Of a stretch of DNA of 64,000 nt, positions 46,165-54,493 are shown one piece after another. Below the pieces are notes generated by a model, which saw only the letters and a program-made list of their open reading frames with translations, was not told where the DNA came from and did not search any database. This DNA comes from Candidatus Binataceae bacterium (GTDB lineage: Bacteria; Desulfobacterota; Binatia; Binatales; Binataceae), in the NCBI GenBank assembly GCA_035308025.1, contig DATGHL010000012.1, forward strand, positions 1 through 64,000. Reading direction: 5' to 3'. The translations under genes were made by a program, and so were the position numbers. Every line of letters starts with the position of its first letter. The first letter of the stretch is position 1.

Positions 46165-47733
46165 TCAAGGCCCGACGCGCGGAGTCTGGGCGCCCGCGCG
46201 GCCGCGCGCCTCGAGCCGATTGAGCGCATTCACGAGCGCCAGCGCACTCGCCATCACGATATCGCTGTGGGCGCCCTGACCCGCCACCGTCATTCCATCC
46301 TCGCGAATCAGGCACGAGACTTCGCCGAGCGCGTCAGTGCCGCCGGTGATCGATTTCACGGCGTAGCGCTCGAGCGTCGGATTGATGCGGGCGATTTTGT
46401 AAATCGCCTTGTAGCAGGCATCCACCATACCGTCGCCAGTCGCCTCGGCGCCGCGCTCCTCGCCGCTGACACGGAGCCTCACCGCCGCGCGCGGCTCACT
46501 GGTGCTTGACGAGCTCACCTGCAGATCGACCAGCTCGAAAGTCTCAGCCGTGCGCCGCTCCTCGTTGGCCATCGCCAGGATGTCGTCGTCGTAAACAATT
46601 TTCTTTTTGTCGCACAGCGCCTTGAAGGCCGCGAAAGCCTTCTCTACGTCGAGCGCCGCGGTATCGACCCCCAGCTCCTGCAGCCGGTTGATAAAGGCGT
46701 GACGCCCCGAATGCTTGCCCAGCACCAGCTTGTTCGACGGTATCCCGATGTCCTCGGGCTTCATGATCTCGTAGGTCAGCTTGTTCTTGAGCACGCCATC
46801 CTGATGGATTCCGGCCTCGTGGGCAAAGGCATTGTCGCCCACGATCGGCTTGTTCGGCGGCACCGCCTGCCCGATGATCTGCGCGAGCAGACGCGAGGTC
46901 GGATAGATCTGGCGGGTCTCGATCCCGCAGCGCACGCCCATCAGATCCCGGCGCGTCTTGAGCGCCATCACCACCTCTTCCATCGAGGTGTTGCCGGCGC
47001 GCTCGCCGATCCCGTTGACCGTGCATTCGACCTGGCGCACGCCGTGGCTGATCGCCGCGAGCGAATTGGCCACCGCCAGCCCGAGGTCGTTATGACAGTG
47101 CGCGCTCCAGATAACCTTGTCCGCGCCCTCGACGTGCGCGCGCATGTAATCGAACATCTCGCCGTATTCGGTCGGGATCGCATGGCCGGTGGTATCCGGC
47201 AGATTGACGATCCGCGCGCCGGCGCGAATCACTTCGGTGCAAATCTTGGCCATGAAATCCCAGTCGCTGCGCGAGGCGTCTTCGCACGAAAACTCGACGT
47301 GGTCCACATGCTCCCTGGCGCGTTTCACTGCCCAGGTCGCGGCGTCGAGCACGTCCTCGCGCGTCATGTTGAGCTTGTATTTCATGTGGATATCTGACGT
47401 CGCGATAAAAATATGGACGCCCGGGCGCTTCGCCTTCTCGACCGCCCGCAAGGCCGCATCGACGTCCTCTTCGCGCGTGCGCGCGAGACTCAGGATAGTC
47501 GGATTGGTCAACGCCTCGGCGATCCGCCGGACCGCTTCAAAATCGCCCGGCGACGACGCCGCGAAGCCGGCTTCGATAATGTCGACGTTGAGCCGCTCGA
47601 GTTGGCGCGCGATCGCGATCTTCTCCTCGACATTCATCGTGCAGCCCGGCGATTGTTCGCCGTCGCGCAGCGTGGTGTCGAAAATCCTGACCTGATTCGG
47701 GTCGAAGCCGTTAATCGAATCCGCGAAAGCCAT
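46165..47733 (-). CDS. leuA: 2-isopropylmalate synthase
   Basis: A 522-residue enzyme that condenses acetyl-CoA with 2-ketoisovalerate, the first leucine-specific step. The catalytic TIM barrel begins [20 protein letters not shown], contains the metal site around [21 protein letters not shown], and [39 protein letters not shown] and [18 protein letters not shown] form the subdomain; the C-terminal leucine-binding regulatory domain includes [39 protein letters not shown]-like blocks. ATG 47733 is used, with GGAG 10 bases before; the longer frame to 47838 overlaps the attenuator. A leucine-rich leader peptide and terminator lie upstream. Confidence 0.96.
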   Translation of the reverse strand: MAFADSINGFDPNQVRIFDTTLRDGEQSPGCTMNVEEKIAIARQLERLNVDIIEAGFAASSPGDFEAVRRIAEALTNPTILSLARTREEDVDAALRAVEKAKRPGVHIFIATSDIHMKYKLNMTREDVLDAATWAVKRAREHVDHVEFSCEDASRSDWDFMAKICTEVIRAGARIVNLPDTTGHAIPTEYGEMFDYMRAHVEGADKVIWSAHCHNDLGLAVANSLAAISHGVRQVECTVNGIGERAGNTSMEEVVMALKTRRDLMGVRCGIETRQIYPTSRLLAQIIGQAVPPNKPIVGDNAFAHEAGIHQDGVLKNKLTYEIMKPEDIGIPSNKLVLGKHSGRHAFINRLQELGVDTAALDVEKAFAAFKALCDKKKIVYDDDILAMANEERRTAETFELVDLQVSSSSTSEPRAAVRLRVSGEERGAEATGDGMVDACYKAIYKIARINPTLERYAVKSITGGTDALGEVSCLIREDGMTVAGQGAHSDIVMASALALVNALNRLEARGRAGAQTPRVGP

Positions 47734-47845
47734 CGTTATTTTTCTCCGTCTGCTCGCCCCCGTCCTGCAGTTGCCCGCCACGTTGGGTCGAAGTTCCTCT
47801 GCCCGCAGCTTCGGGTCGGCGAGGCGCTGGGGCAGCAAATGAAAA

Positions 47846-47884
47846 ACGCCTCAGGCGGCTCGGTCGGCCCGGCGCCTGGGGCGT
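47846..47884 (-). terminator. Attenuator terminator upstream of leuA
   Basis: On the minus strand ACGCCCCAGGCG (47884-47873) can pair with CGCCTGAGGCGT (47857-47846) across a 15-base loop with one mismatch, followed by TTTTTC. It lies between the leader-peptide stop (47918) and the leuA start, the usual place for an attenuator terminator. Confidence 0.65.
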
Positions 47885-47917
47885 TCGTTCTACAGTTTCA
47901 AGCCTTTCAGTCTTTGG

Positions 47918-48001
47918 TTAGGCTTGCACCTCGACGCCCGCGGCGTGGGCCCCCGTAAGGGCCAGAATAAGCAGCAGTCCGAGATGCGAGCGTGTGACCA
48001 T
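47918..48001 (-). CDS. leuL: Leucine-rich leader peptide of the leuA attenuator
   Basis: A 27-codon frame from ATG 48001 to TAA 47918 encodes MVTRSHLGLLLILALTG and a short tail. Six of nine successive codons (LGLLLILAL) specify leucine, as in the leader peptides that sense leucyl-tRNA charging. A hairpin terminator follows, and a promoter precedes at once. It could instead be read as a tiny secreted peptide, because it looks like a signal sequence, but position and context favour attenuation. No clear ribosome site exists; the transcript may start within a few bases of the ATG, so translation could be nearly leaderless. Confidence 0.6.
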   Translation of the reverse strand: MVTRSHLGLLLILALTGAHAAGVEVQA

Positions 48002-48009
48002 CGTCAGTG

Positions 48010-48039
48010 AATCTAACCGCCCCCGCCTGTCGCAGTCAA
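48010..48039 (-). promoter_or_regulatory. Probable leuA leader promoter
   Basis: TTGACT (48039-48034) and TAGATT (48015-48010) are separated by 18 bases on the minus strand, in the 61 bases between the pssA stop and the leader ATG. Initiation about 7 bases on would fall almost at the leader start codon. This gives leuA a promoter of its own inside the longer ilv-pss run. Confidence 0.5.
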
Positions 48040-48062
48040 GCACCACCCTAGCCGTGATCGAC

Positions 48063-48938
48063 TCACGACACCGACTTGCCACTTGGGGCACCGCCTGCCG
48101 GAGGGTCACCCGGTTTCGCGTTCGACGGGTCTGGGGCGAGTTCGATGCGTTCGCCGCGGAGCCACATGAACGGGCCCGACAGCACATAGGCCGTGGCCAG
48201 GACGAAGGTCGTGAACTGCGGCATCGCAATCAACATCGCGGCGATCAGCAACACGAGCAGCATCAGTTCCAATGGTGCGCGGCGGCGGATGTCGATCCCC
48301 TTGAAGCTCGGATAGGGCACCCGCGAGACCATCAGGCCCGCCAAGGCGAGCGTCACCGGCGCAATCACCGCGCACAAAGTTCGCGGAGAATTCAGCTCGA
48401 AATAGCTGTAGGCGAGCACGACCCCGGCGATCATTCCGGCGGCGCCCGGCACCGGCAAGCCGACGAAGCGCCGCTTATCGATGCTGCCGGTCTGCACGTT
48501 GAAGCGCGCCAGCCGCAGCGCGCCGGCGATCACATAGAGTCCACTGATTACGGCGCCCACGCCGCCGAGCGGACGCATCGCCCAGGCATAGGTAAGGATC
48601 GCCGGCGCAGCGCCAAAGGCGACCACGTCCGACAGGCTGTCCAGTTCGATCCCGAACTGGCTGGACGAGCGGGAGAGCCGCGCCACACGCCCGTCGAGTC
48701 CGTCGCAGATGAAGGCCAGCGCAATCATCACTGCGGCCACCTCGAAATGCGCGTCGATCGAGGAAATCATCGAGTAGAAGCCGGCCAGCAGCCCGAGCGA
48801 GGTGATCGTCGCCGGCACCACGAAGACTCCGCGCCGCGGCGGAGTCACTGCCGGCCGGGGCTTTTCCAGCAGCCGGCCCGAAATCAGTTGCAGCCGCGCG
48901 ACATGCTCGTCGCCCGGCGCCGCGCCGTCAGTTGCCAT
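48063..48938 (-). CDS. pssA: CDP-diacylglycerol--serine O-phosphatidyltransferase
   Basis: An integral membrane enzyme of about 291 residues that makes phosphatidylserine. The CDP-alcohol phosphotransferase motif D-G-x2-A-R-x8-G-x3-D-x3-D is met exactly by DGRVARLSRSSSQFGIELDS followed by LSD. Several helices follow (GAVISGLYVIAGALRLARF and C-terminal pairs). The Pro-rich, Gly-rich tail is probably cytoplasmic. ATG 48938 overlaps the end of psd by 11 bases, so the two consecutive steps of phosphatidylethanolamine synthesis are translationally coupled. A TTG start at 48947 is possible. Confidence 0.94.
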   Translation of the reverse strand: MATDGAAPGDEHVARLQLISGRLLEKPRPAVTPPRRGVFVVPATITSLGLLAGFYSMISSIDAHFEVAAVMIALAFICDGLDGRVARLSRSSSQFGIELDSLSDVVAFGAAPAILTYAWAMRPLGGVGAVISGLYVIAGALRLARFNVQTGSIDKRRFVGLPVPGAAGMIAGVVLAYSYFELNSPRTLCAVIAPVTLALAGLMVSRVPYPSFKGIDIRRRAPLELMLLVLLIAAMLIAMPQFTTFVLATAYVLSGPFMWLRGERIELAPDPSNAKPGDPPAGGAPSGKSVS

Positions 48939-49599
48939 TTTGTCCAAGCTCCCCGATCACGCTCTCACCGGCGCGCACCCGCTCGCCGACTTTGACCGCC
49001 ACCCGGTAGTCGAGCGGAAAGTAATGGTCAACGCGGCTGCCGAACATGATCAAGCCGACCCGCTGTCCGCGCTCAACCCGTTCGTCGCGCCGCACCCGGC
49101 AGACGATCCGGCGGGCGAGATAGCCTGCAATCTGCACGATCGCGTGGCGCCGTCCGCCGCGGTCGGCAAAGAGGATTACATTACGCTCGTTGTGCTCGTT
49201 GGCGTCGTCGCGAAAGGCCGCGCGGAACTCTCCCGCCGTATGCTCGATCCCGACGATCGCGCCGCTCACCGGCGCGCGATTGACGTGGACGTTAAGCGGC
49301 GACATAAACACTGCGACGCGGCGTGATCTCGAGGCTTCCCCGACAGTGCCTGGAATCGTGGCATCACTGATGTCGCAGACCTTGCCGTCAGCCGCGGAGA
49401 TCACGGCATCCGCATCCGCGACCGCCCGCCGCTCCGGATCGCGGAAAAAGGCCCCGACGGCGCCGGCAAGCGCCAGCACGAGCACTCCCAGCCATCCCCA
49501 TCCGAGGATCAGTGCGCCGATTCCCACAATCGCTATACCGAGCGTGATCGTGGCGCCTTCGGGCGCAATATGCAGAATCGATGCGGTCCGCGCGATCAC
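48928..49599 (-). CDS. psd: Phosphatidylserine decarboxylase, short (Psd-A) type
   Basis: A 223-residue proenzyme that self-cleaves to form a pyruvoyl group and turns phosphatidylserine into phosphatidylethanolamine. The cleavage site is Gly-Ser in VGLIMFGSRVDHYFPLDY, near the C-terminus. VFMSPLNVHVNRAPVSGAI, with the conserved histidine region, and GEFRAAFRDDANEHNERN are further family blocks. A hydrophobic N-terminal segment (ITLGIAIVGIGALILGWGWL) anchors it in the membrane. It precedes pssA with an overlap and follows ilvC by 38 bases. This pairing with branched-chain genes is known from deltaproteobacterial genomes. Confidence 0.94.
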   Translation of the reverse strand: MIARTASILHIAPEGATITLGIAIVGIGALILGWGWLGVLVLALAGAVGAFFRDPERRAVADADAVISAADGKVCDISDATIPGTVGEASRSRRVAVFMSPLNVHVNRAPVSGAIVGIEHTAGEFRAAFRDDANEHNERNVILFADRGGRRHAIVQIAGYLARRIVCRVRRDERVERGQRVGLIMFGSRVDHYFPLDYRVAVKVGERVRAGESVIGELGQNGN

Positions 49600-49637
49600 C
49601 TACACACTCGGTCGCGCCACGTTCAATCGCGCCACGC

Positions 49638-50654
49638 TCAGTTGCGGGCGCGATCAACCAGGCGCTCGCTGCCCAACCACGGCATAAATGAACGCAGTTG
49701 CCGCCCGACCTCTTCCGCCGGATGCTTTTCGCCTTCGGCGCGCAGGCGCTTGAAATTCTTGAGTCCCTGCCGGTACTCGCCGATCCATTCGTTCGCAAAT
49801 TTGCCCGACTGGATATCCGCCAGAATCTGTTTCATGGCGGCGCGCGTGGTCTCGCCGATGATCTTGTTGCCGCGCGTCATGTCGCCATATTCCGCGGTAT
49901 TGCTGATCGAGTAGCGCATGTTCGAGATGCCGCCCTCGTAAATCAGATCGACGATTAGCTTGACCTCGTGCAGGCACTCGAAGTAGGCCATCTCGGGCGC
50001 ATAGCCTGCCTCGACCAAGGTCTCGTAGCCGGCGCGGATCAGCTCGGTCAGCCCTCCGCAGAGCACCGATTGTTCGCCGAACAGATCGGTCTCGGTCTCT
50101 TCGCGGAAGCTGGTCTCGATTATCGCCGCGCGGCCGCCGCCGATCGCGCAGCCGTAAGCCAAGCCAATCTTGTGCGTGTCGCCCGAGGGATCCTGCTCGA
50201 CCGCCAGCAGGCAGGGCACGCCGCGACCCTTGACGAACTCCGAGCGCACCAGATGGCCGGGGCCCTTCGGCGCGATCATGAAAACATTCACGTCTTTGGC
50301 CGGCTGGATGAACTTGAAGTGGATATTGAAGCCGTGGCCGAAGGCGAGATACTTGCCCTTGCTCAGATGCGGCTCGATCTCGGCCTTGAAGATGTCGGAG
50401 GCCATTTCGTCCGGCGTCAGCATCATGATGATGTCGGCTTCGCGCGCGGCCGCGGCCGTCTCGAGCACGCGCAATCCCTGCTTTTCGGCCTTGGCCACCG
50501 AGGGGCTGTCCGCCCGCAGACCCACCCGCACGTCCATCCCGCTGTCGCGCAGGTTGAGCGCGTGCGCGTGGCCCTGACTGCCGAAACCCATAATCGCGAT
50601 CTTGTGCGTCCGGAGGGCGCTCAGATCGGCGTCACGATCGTAAAAAACCTTCAT
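49638..50654 (-). CDS. ilvC: Ketol-acid reductoisomerase, class I
   Basis: A 338-residue NADPH-dependent enzyme of valine, isoleucine and leucine synthesis. The Rossmann motif [19 protein letters not shown] (22-40) is followed by RADSPSV, in which the Arg and Ser residues suit [30 protein letters not shown] and [29 protein letters not shown] carry metal ligands, and [35 protein letters not shown] is the C-terminal knot domain. The length is the short class I type. It follows ilvN by 11 bases. Confidence 0.97.
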   Translation of the reverse strand: MKVFYDRDADLSALRTHKIAIMGFGSQGHAHALNLRDSGMDVRVGLRADSPSVAKAEKQGLRVLETAAAAREADIIMMLTPDEMASDIFKAEIEPHLSKGKYLAFGHGFNIHFKFIQPAKDVNVFMIAPKGPGHLVRSEFVKGRGVPCLLAVEQDPSGDTHKIGLAYGCAIGGGRAAIIETSFREETETDLFGEQSVLCGGLTELIRAGYETLVEAGYAPEMAYFECLHEVKLIVDLIYEGGISNMRYSISNTAEYGDMTRGNKIIGETTRAAMKQILADIQSGKFANEWIGEYRQGLKNFKRLRAEGEKHPAEEVGRQLRSFMPWLGSERLVDRARN

Positions 50655-50665
50655 CAGTGTTTCCC

Positions 50666-51187
50666 CTAACCCGCATTGCGCAGGTTGCGATTATTGTTTT
50701 CGGCCTGGACCGAGCGTGCGAGCGCAATCTTGCCGGTGCGCACGATCTCTTTGATTCCGAGCGGACGCATCAACTCGATGAACGCACGGATTTTGCTGCT
50801 GTCGCCTGTGATCTCGATCGTCTGCGCGCGCGGTCCGATATCCACCACATGCGCCCGAAACGCCTGCACGATCGCATTGAGCTCCGAGCGCATCCGCTCT
50901 TCGACGGTGACCTTCACCAGCATCAGTTCGCGGTCGAGCGTGTCGACCTCGTGGAAATCGGTCACCTTGATCACCGAAACCAGTTTGTTGAGCTGCTTGT
51001 TGACCTGCTCGAGCACCTGGTCGTCGCCCGAACTGACCACCACGATACGTGATTGAGTCGGATCCAGCGGATCTTCGTTGACCGTCAGCGATTCGATATT
51101 GAAGCCGCGGCTCGAGAACAGCCCGGCCACCCGCGCCAACACGCCGAACTCGTTTTCAACCAGCACCGATATTGTATGACTTGGCAT
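50666..51187 (-). CDS. ilvN: Acetolactate synthase small (regulatory) subunit
   Basis: A 173-residue regulatory subunit that binds valine and activates the catalytic subunit. The N-terminal ACT domain reads [33 protein letters not shown], followed by [21 protein letters not shown] and a C-terminal ACT-like domain ending [13 protein letters not shown]. The usual partner ilvB (large subunit) should lie upstream, but the region upstream holds DUF465 and tsaB instead. The catalytic subunit must be encoded elsewhere. It leads ilvC in what is probably a single transcript. Confidence 0.95.
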   Translation of the reverse strand: MPSHTISVLVENEFGVLARVAGLFSSRGFNIESLTVNEDPLDPTQSRIVVVSSGDDQVLEQVNKQLNKLVSVIKVTDFHEVDTLDRELMLVKVTVEERMRSELNAIVQAFRAHVVDIGPRAQTIEITGDSSKIRAFIELMRPLGIKEIVRTGKIALARSVQAENNNRNLRNAG

Positions 51188-51261
51188 TCTTGACGTTGGT
51201 TACGCCGACCGCAAAAGGCGGAAAACTGCTGGACGGACGCGGCACCTGCGCCCGCCGCGAC

Positions 51262-51495
51262 CTAGTTCGCGTGCTCGTGCTGATGCCGATTAATCAACTC
51301 CATCATGCGGTCTTTCGAGGCCAGCTTGAGCTTCTGCAGCCGCTTCATTTCGAGCTCTTCGGCATTTGTCAGGTGAAGCTTGTGACGATACGGATCGAGC
51401 TGGCGCTTGAACTCCTGATGCTCGACGTAGAGTGCGCGCAACTCGGCGTCATGCTCGGCGTAGCGCTGGATCAATTCCTCTTCGCGACGTTCCAT
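51262..51495 (-). CDS. DUF465 (YdcH-like) small coiled-coil protein
   Basis: A 77-residue, almost entirely helical and highly charged protein: REEELIQRYAEHDAELRALY, EHQEFKRQLDPYRHKLHLTN, and AEELEMKRLQKLKLASKDRMMELI. It matches the DUF465/YdcH group, short coiled-coil proteins of unknown role that often lie beside housekeeping genes. Its start overlaps the 3' end of tsaB by 47 bases in another frame, so translational coupling is likely. No membrane segment or enzyme motif is present. Confidence 0.85.
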   Translation of the reverse strand: MERREEELIQRYAEHDAELRALYVEHQEFKRQLDPYRHKLHLTNAEELEMKRLQKLKLASKDRMMELINRHQHEHAN

Positions 51496-52294
51496 TGGCT
51501 TCTACCTCCGGCTTCACTTCACTGTTACCACTCGCGCCGTTGTTGCTCGCCGGCGACGACTTGACCTGCGCATCCGCGGCGCGAACGTAAAGCGGTTCGA
51601 GTGTGGCGGCATGATCAATCTCGTGCGACGCAACCCGCCCGGCGCCAAGCACGGCCACCAAGCTTCCCCGCAAAGACAATTCTGCGGCTCCAGTCACGAC
51701 CTCGATACGGTACCCGCGCGCTTGCGCGGCCGTCCGCACCTCCTCACCCATCGCCTCCCCGACAACTATCACATCACCGGAAAGTCTCGCGGCAAGCTCG
51801 TCAACCGAAACCGCCAAATCTCCCGTCACCCTTTCTAGCGCATCACCGGAGGAGCGGTAAAGCGCGGTGTAGAGTTCCCCACGCCGCGCGTCAATTATCG
51901 GGCAGACCGTCATACCGGCGCGGGCCTCGCGCGCGGCGCAGAGTGCGATCGCTTCCAGCGACGATACGCCCACAATCGCCATACCCAAGGCGCTCACCAA
52001 CCCCTTGGCGTAGCTCAATCCGACGCGCAGGCCAGTGAAAGAGCCGGGCCCGATACCGACCGCGATCGCGGCCAAGTCGCGCAGCTTGAATCCGGCCCCG
52101 TCGAGCACTTCGTTAACTGCATCGGGTAATCCCGCGCAATGCGAGATCAATGGGCGCGATAAAACGGCCTGAATCCGGCCGCGCGCCACCACCCCGAGAC
52201 TTGCGACCGGTCCGCCGGTTTCGAGCCCGAGCACCGGCCCGACCGCTACACCGGCCTCGAGCAGCCGCTCAACCGATAAGGCGGGAAATGTCAT
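51449..52294 (-). CDS. tsaB: tRNA threonylcarbamoyladenosine synthesis protein TsaB
   Basis: A 281-residue ASKHA-fold protein that supports TsaD in t6A37 synthesis. VGPVLGLETGGPVASLGVV starts the fold; VGIGPGSFTGLRVGLSYAKGL is the diagnostic TsaB segment; GVSSLEAIALCAA and VCPIIDARRGELYTALYR follow. The C-terminal 40 or so residues, rich in Ser, Asn and Gly, exceed the usual length of about 230 and overlap DUF465, so they may be tolerated rather than functional. Its start overlaps the rseP stop by 26 bases. Confidence 0.92.
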   Translation of the reverse strand: MTFPALSVERLLEAGVAVGPVLGLETGGPVASLGVVARGRIQAVLSRPLISHCAGLPDAVNEVLDGAGFKLRDLAAIAVGIGPGSFTGLRVGLSYAKGLVSALGMAIVGVSSLEAIALCAAREARAGMTVCPIIDARRGELYTALYRSSGDALERVTGDLAVSVDELAARLSGDVIVVGEAMGEEVRTAAQARGYRIEVVTGAAELSLRGSLVAVLGAGRVASHEIDHAATLEPLYVRAADAQVKSSPASNNGASGNSEVKPEVEANGTSRRGIDPALRRA

Positions 52295-53672
52295 TCAGGA
52301 TTACGAACGCCATGAGGATCGCCAGCAAAAACAGCCCCACCTGCATCGCGATCTCGCGATGGCGCAGCTTGAGCGGCTCGCCGCGAATCCCCTCGATCGC
52401 GAAAAACAGCAGATGGCCGCCGTCGAGCAGCGGCACAGGCAGCAGGTTGATGATCCCCAATTCAAGGCTCAGCGTGACCATGAAGAGCGCTACTTCGGCA
52501 AAGCCCTGATGGGCTTCGCGGCCGGCGATCTGTGCGATCATGATCGGTCCGCCGAGCGCCTGCCGCACCGGCGTTTTGCCGGCGACAATCTTGCCGATGC
52601 CGATCACCAAAGTTTCGGCCATCCGCGCCGATTCGGCCACGCCGGCTGGGATTGCTTTCAGCAGAGAGAGTTTCTTGACTGTGGCGGCGCCGCTCGGCTT
52701 GACGCCGATAATCCAGGTGGGCTCGTGATCGCCATAGATCGTTTCTTCCGGCAGCAGTTCAGGCCGCACCGTAACATGGATCGCGCCGGCCGCGTCTTGT
52801 CCGCGCTGCACTGCAAGATCAAGCGGACGGCCGCTACTGTCTTTGACCGCGCGCGACATCGCGTCCCAGGAATCGATCGCGACTCCGTCGATCGCGGTCA
52901 CGTGATCGCCCTCGCGCAGGCCGGCCGCATAACCCGGCATCCCGTGATCGAGCGCGCCCAGCACCGGCAGCAGCGTCGGTACGCCAAACATCAGGACGAT
53001 CGTCATCAGGAGCGGGGCGAACAGGATATTCGAGGCCGGGCCCGCGAGCACGATCGCGAAGCGCCGGTGCAGCGGTTGGCTCGGGAAGGCTCGCGCGTTG
53101 AACTCCTTCACGAGCCCGACCGGCTTGATCTCGGCCAGTCTTGCCGTCGCCCGCTCGACCGACCCGGCCTGCTCGAGCGCTGCGCATCTGGCGATTTCGC
53201 CGAGCAAGATGGCCTCGTCGGGCTTGAGCTTACGGCCCAGCATCGTCGTGTCGAAGTCGTGGGGCCGCGCCTCGATCTCGCGCGCCATCGCGATCAGCGT
53301 CGCGTCCCCAGCCTTGTTGCCAGGCCCGGGCGGATTGGCAACCGCGTTCGTCCCGGCATGTACAAGCCCTCCGCGGGTCTTTGCCGCCGCCAGCAGATCG
53401 AGTTTAAGCTCCCCAAGATAGCTGGTGATCGTCTCGGCGCTGGGCTCTTCAGCAATCTCGTCCCCGAGCATCCGGACGTAGCCGCCTAATGGCGTCGCGC
53501 CGAAAGCATAGTCGGTCTCACCGCGCCGAATCCCAAACAGCCGCGGCGGATAGCCGATCGAAAAGCGGAGCACGCGCACGCCGACCCGCTTGGCCATCAC
53601 GAAATGGCCGGCCTCGTGCACGACGATCAGAATGGCGAAAATAACAACCGCAGCAACGATAGATATGATCAT
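52269..53672 (-). CDS. rseP: Site-2 protease RseP with an unusual ~120-residue insertion
   Basis: A 467-residue membrane zinc protease, likely cutting anti-sigma factors. The zinc motif HEAGH is at residues 19-23; GYPPRLFGIRRGETDYAFGATPLGGYVRML follows. A PDZ domain lies in the middle (GYAAGLREGDHVTAIDGVAIDSWDAMSRAV), and the third-ligand motif is LLPVPLLDGGHLLFF. Between GGYVRMLGDE and the strand FAIVLAGPASNILF there are about 125 residues (72-197), where family members usually have a few dozen. The insert is hydrophilic with a helical second half (LKPDEAILLGEIARCAALEQ). ATG 53672 is taken as start because it gives a proper first helix. Confidence 0.9.
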   Translation of the reverse strand: MIISIVAAVVIFAILIVVHEAGHFVMAKRVGVRVLRFSIGYPPRLFGIRRGETDYAFGATPLGGYVRMLGDEIAEEPSAETITSYLGELKLDLLAAAKTRGGLVHAGTNAVANPPGPGNKAGDATLIAMAREIEARPHDFDTTMLGRKLKPDEAILLGEIARCAALEQAGSVERATARLAEIKPVGLVKEFNARAFPSQPLHRRFAIVLAGPASNILFAPLLMTIVLMFGVPTLLPVLGALDHGMPGYAAGLREGDHVTAIDGVAIDSWDAMSRAVKDSSGRPLDLAVQRGQDAAGAIHVTVRPELLPEETIYGDHEPTWIIGVKPSGAATVKKLSLLKAIPAGVAESARMAETLVIGIGKIVAGKTPVRQALGGPIMIAQIAGREAHQGFAEVALFMVTLSLELGIINLLPVPLLDGGHLLFFAIEGIRGEPLKLRHREIAMQVGLFLLAILMAFVILNDISRLIG

Positions 53673-53707
53673 TCGGACAACGACCCGGCGCGCAGCTTCG
53701 GAGCGGA

Positions 53708-54484
53708 TTAGTAAAAATAATAGTAGGTGAAAACCGCCGGGAAGACTAGGCTGCACGTGCGATCGAGCAAGCCGCCGTGTCCCGGAAAAATCCAGCCGGA
53801 ATCCTTGACTCCCGCGATTCGCTTGACCGCAGAGTTGGCCAGGTCGCCTACCTGCGCGAGCGCCGCCACGACCACCGCCAGCGCAATCATCTGCCGATTG
53901 CCCAGATTCGGGGTCAGCATCGGACGCAGCACCAACCCGGCAATCACGCTGGCAGCCAACCCGCCGACCGCGCCTTCGAGCGTCTTCTTCGGGCTGACCT
54001 TGGGCAACAGCTTGATTCGCCCGAGCGATCGGCCGGCGAAATAAGCTCCCGAATCGCTCGCCACGACGATCAGGAACATCAGGATGACGATCGCGACGCC
54101 GTGCGGACCGTTACGGAGAAATGCCAGATAGGGGAAAAGCACGCCGACGCCAAGCGTGCCGAGCACCCGCGTCCAAACATTTGCGTGACAAGGACCTTCT
54201 ATCCCGACCCGCAGCGTCAGTGCACACAGCGCGACGATTACCGCCAACGGTGCGAGCCATGGACCCGGGCCGCAGGTCAGCAGGGTTATCGCGGGGAGGG
54301 CGCCGCACAGCAGAATCAGCCAGAGCTGCCCGCGACGTGGTTCGTTCATCACGACGACCTCGAACAGGCCCCACGCTGTGGCGATTCCGATAAAAATCGT
54401 GAACGCGCCGACGGGCGCAAAAATCACTCCCGCCAGTAGCAGAGGCAGGGCGATGGCCGCGGTGATTAACCTGGTTCGCAGCAC
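53708..54484 (-). CDS. cdsA: Phosphatidate cytidylyltransferase
   Basis: A 258-residue polytopic membrane enzyme making CDP-diacylglycerol from phosphatidate and CTP. It is mostly hydrophobic helices and ends in the CdsA signature SAVKRIAGVKDSGWIFPGHG followed by GLLDRTCSLVF. The consensus has D-R-x-D; here the last Asp is Cys (codon TGC), an unusual change at a likely metal-binding position. Earlier blocks SDSGAYFAGRSLGRIKLLPKVSPKKTLEGAVGG are normal. It supplies the substrate of pssA farther along the same run. The dxr gene that often follows cdsA is absent. Confidence 0.9.
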   Translation of the reverse strand: MLRTRLITAAIALPLLLAGVIFAPVGAFTIFIGIATAWGLFEVVVMNEPRRGQLWLILLCGALPAITLLTCGPGPWLAPLAVIVALCALTLRVGIEGPCHANVWTRVLGTLGVGVLFPYLAFLRNGPHGVAIVILMFLIVVASDSGAYFAGRSLGRIKLLPKVSPKKTLEGAVGGLAASVIAGLVLRPMLTPNLGNRQMIALAVVVAALAQVGDLANSAVKRIAGVKDSGWIFPGHGGLLDRTCSLVFPAVFTYYYFY

Positions 54485-54493
54485 CGGGCCGGC

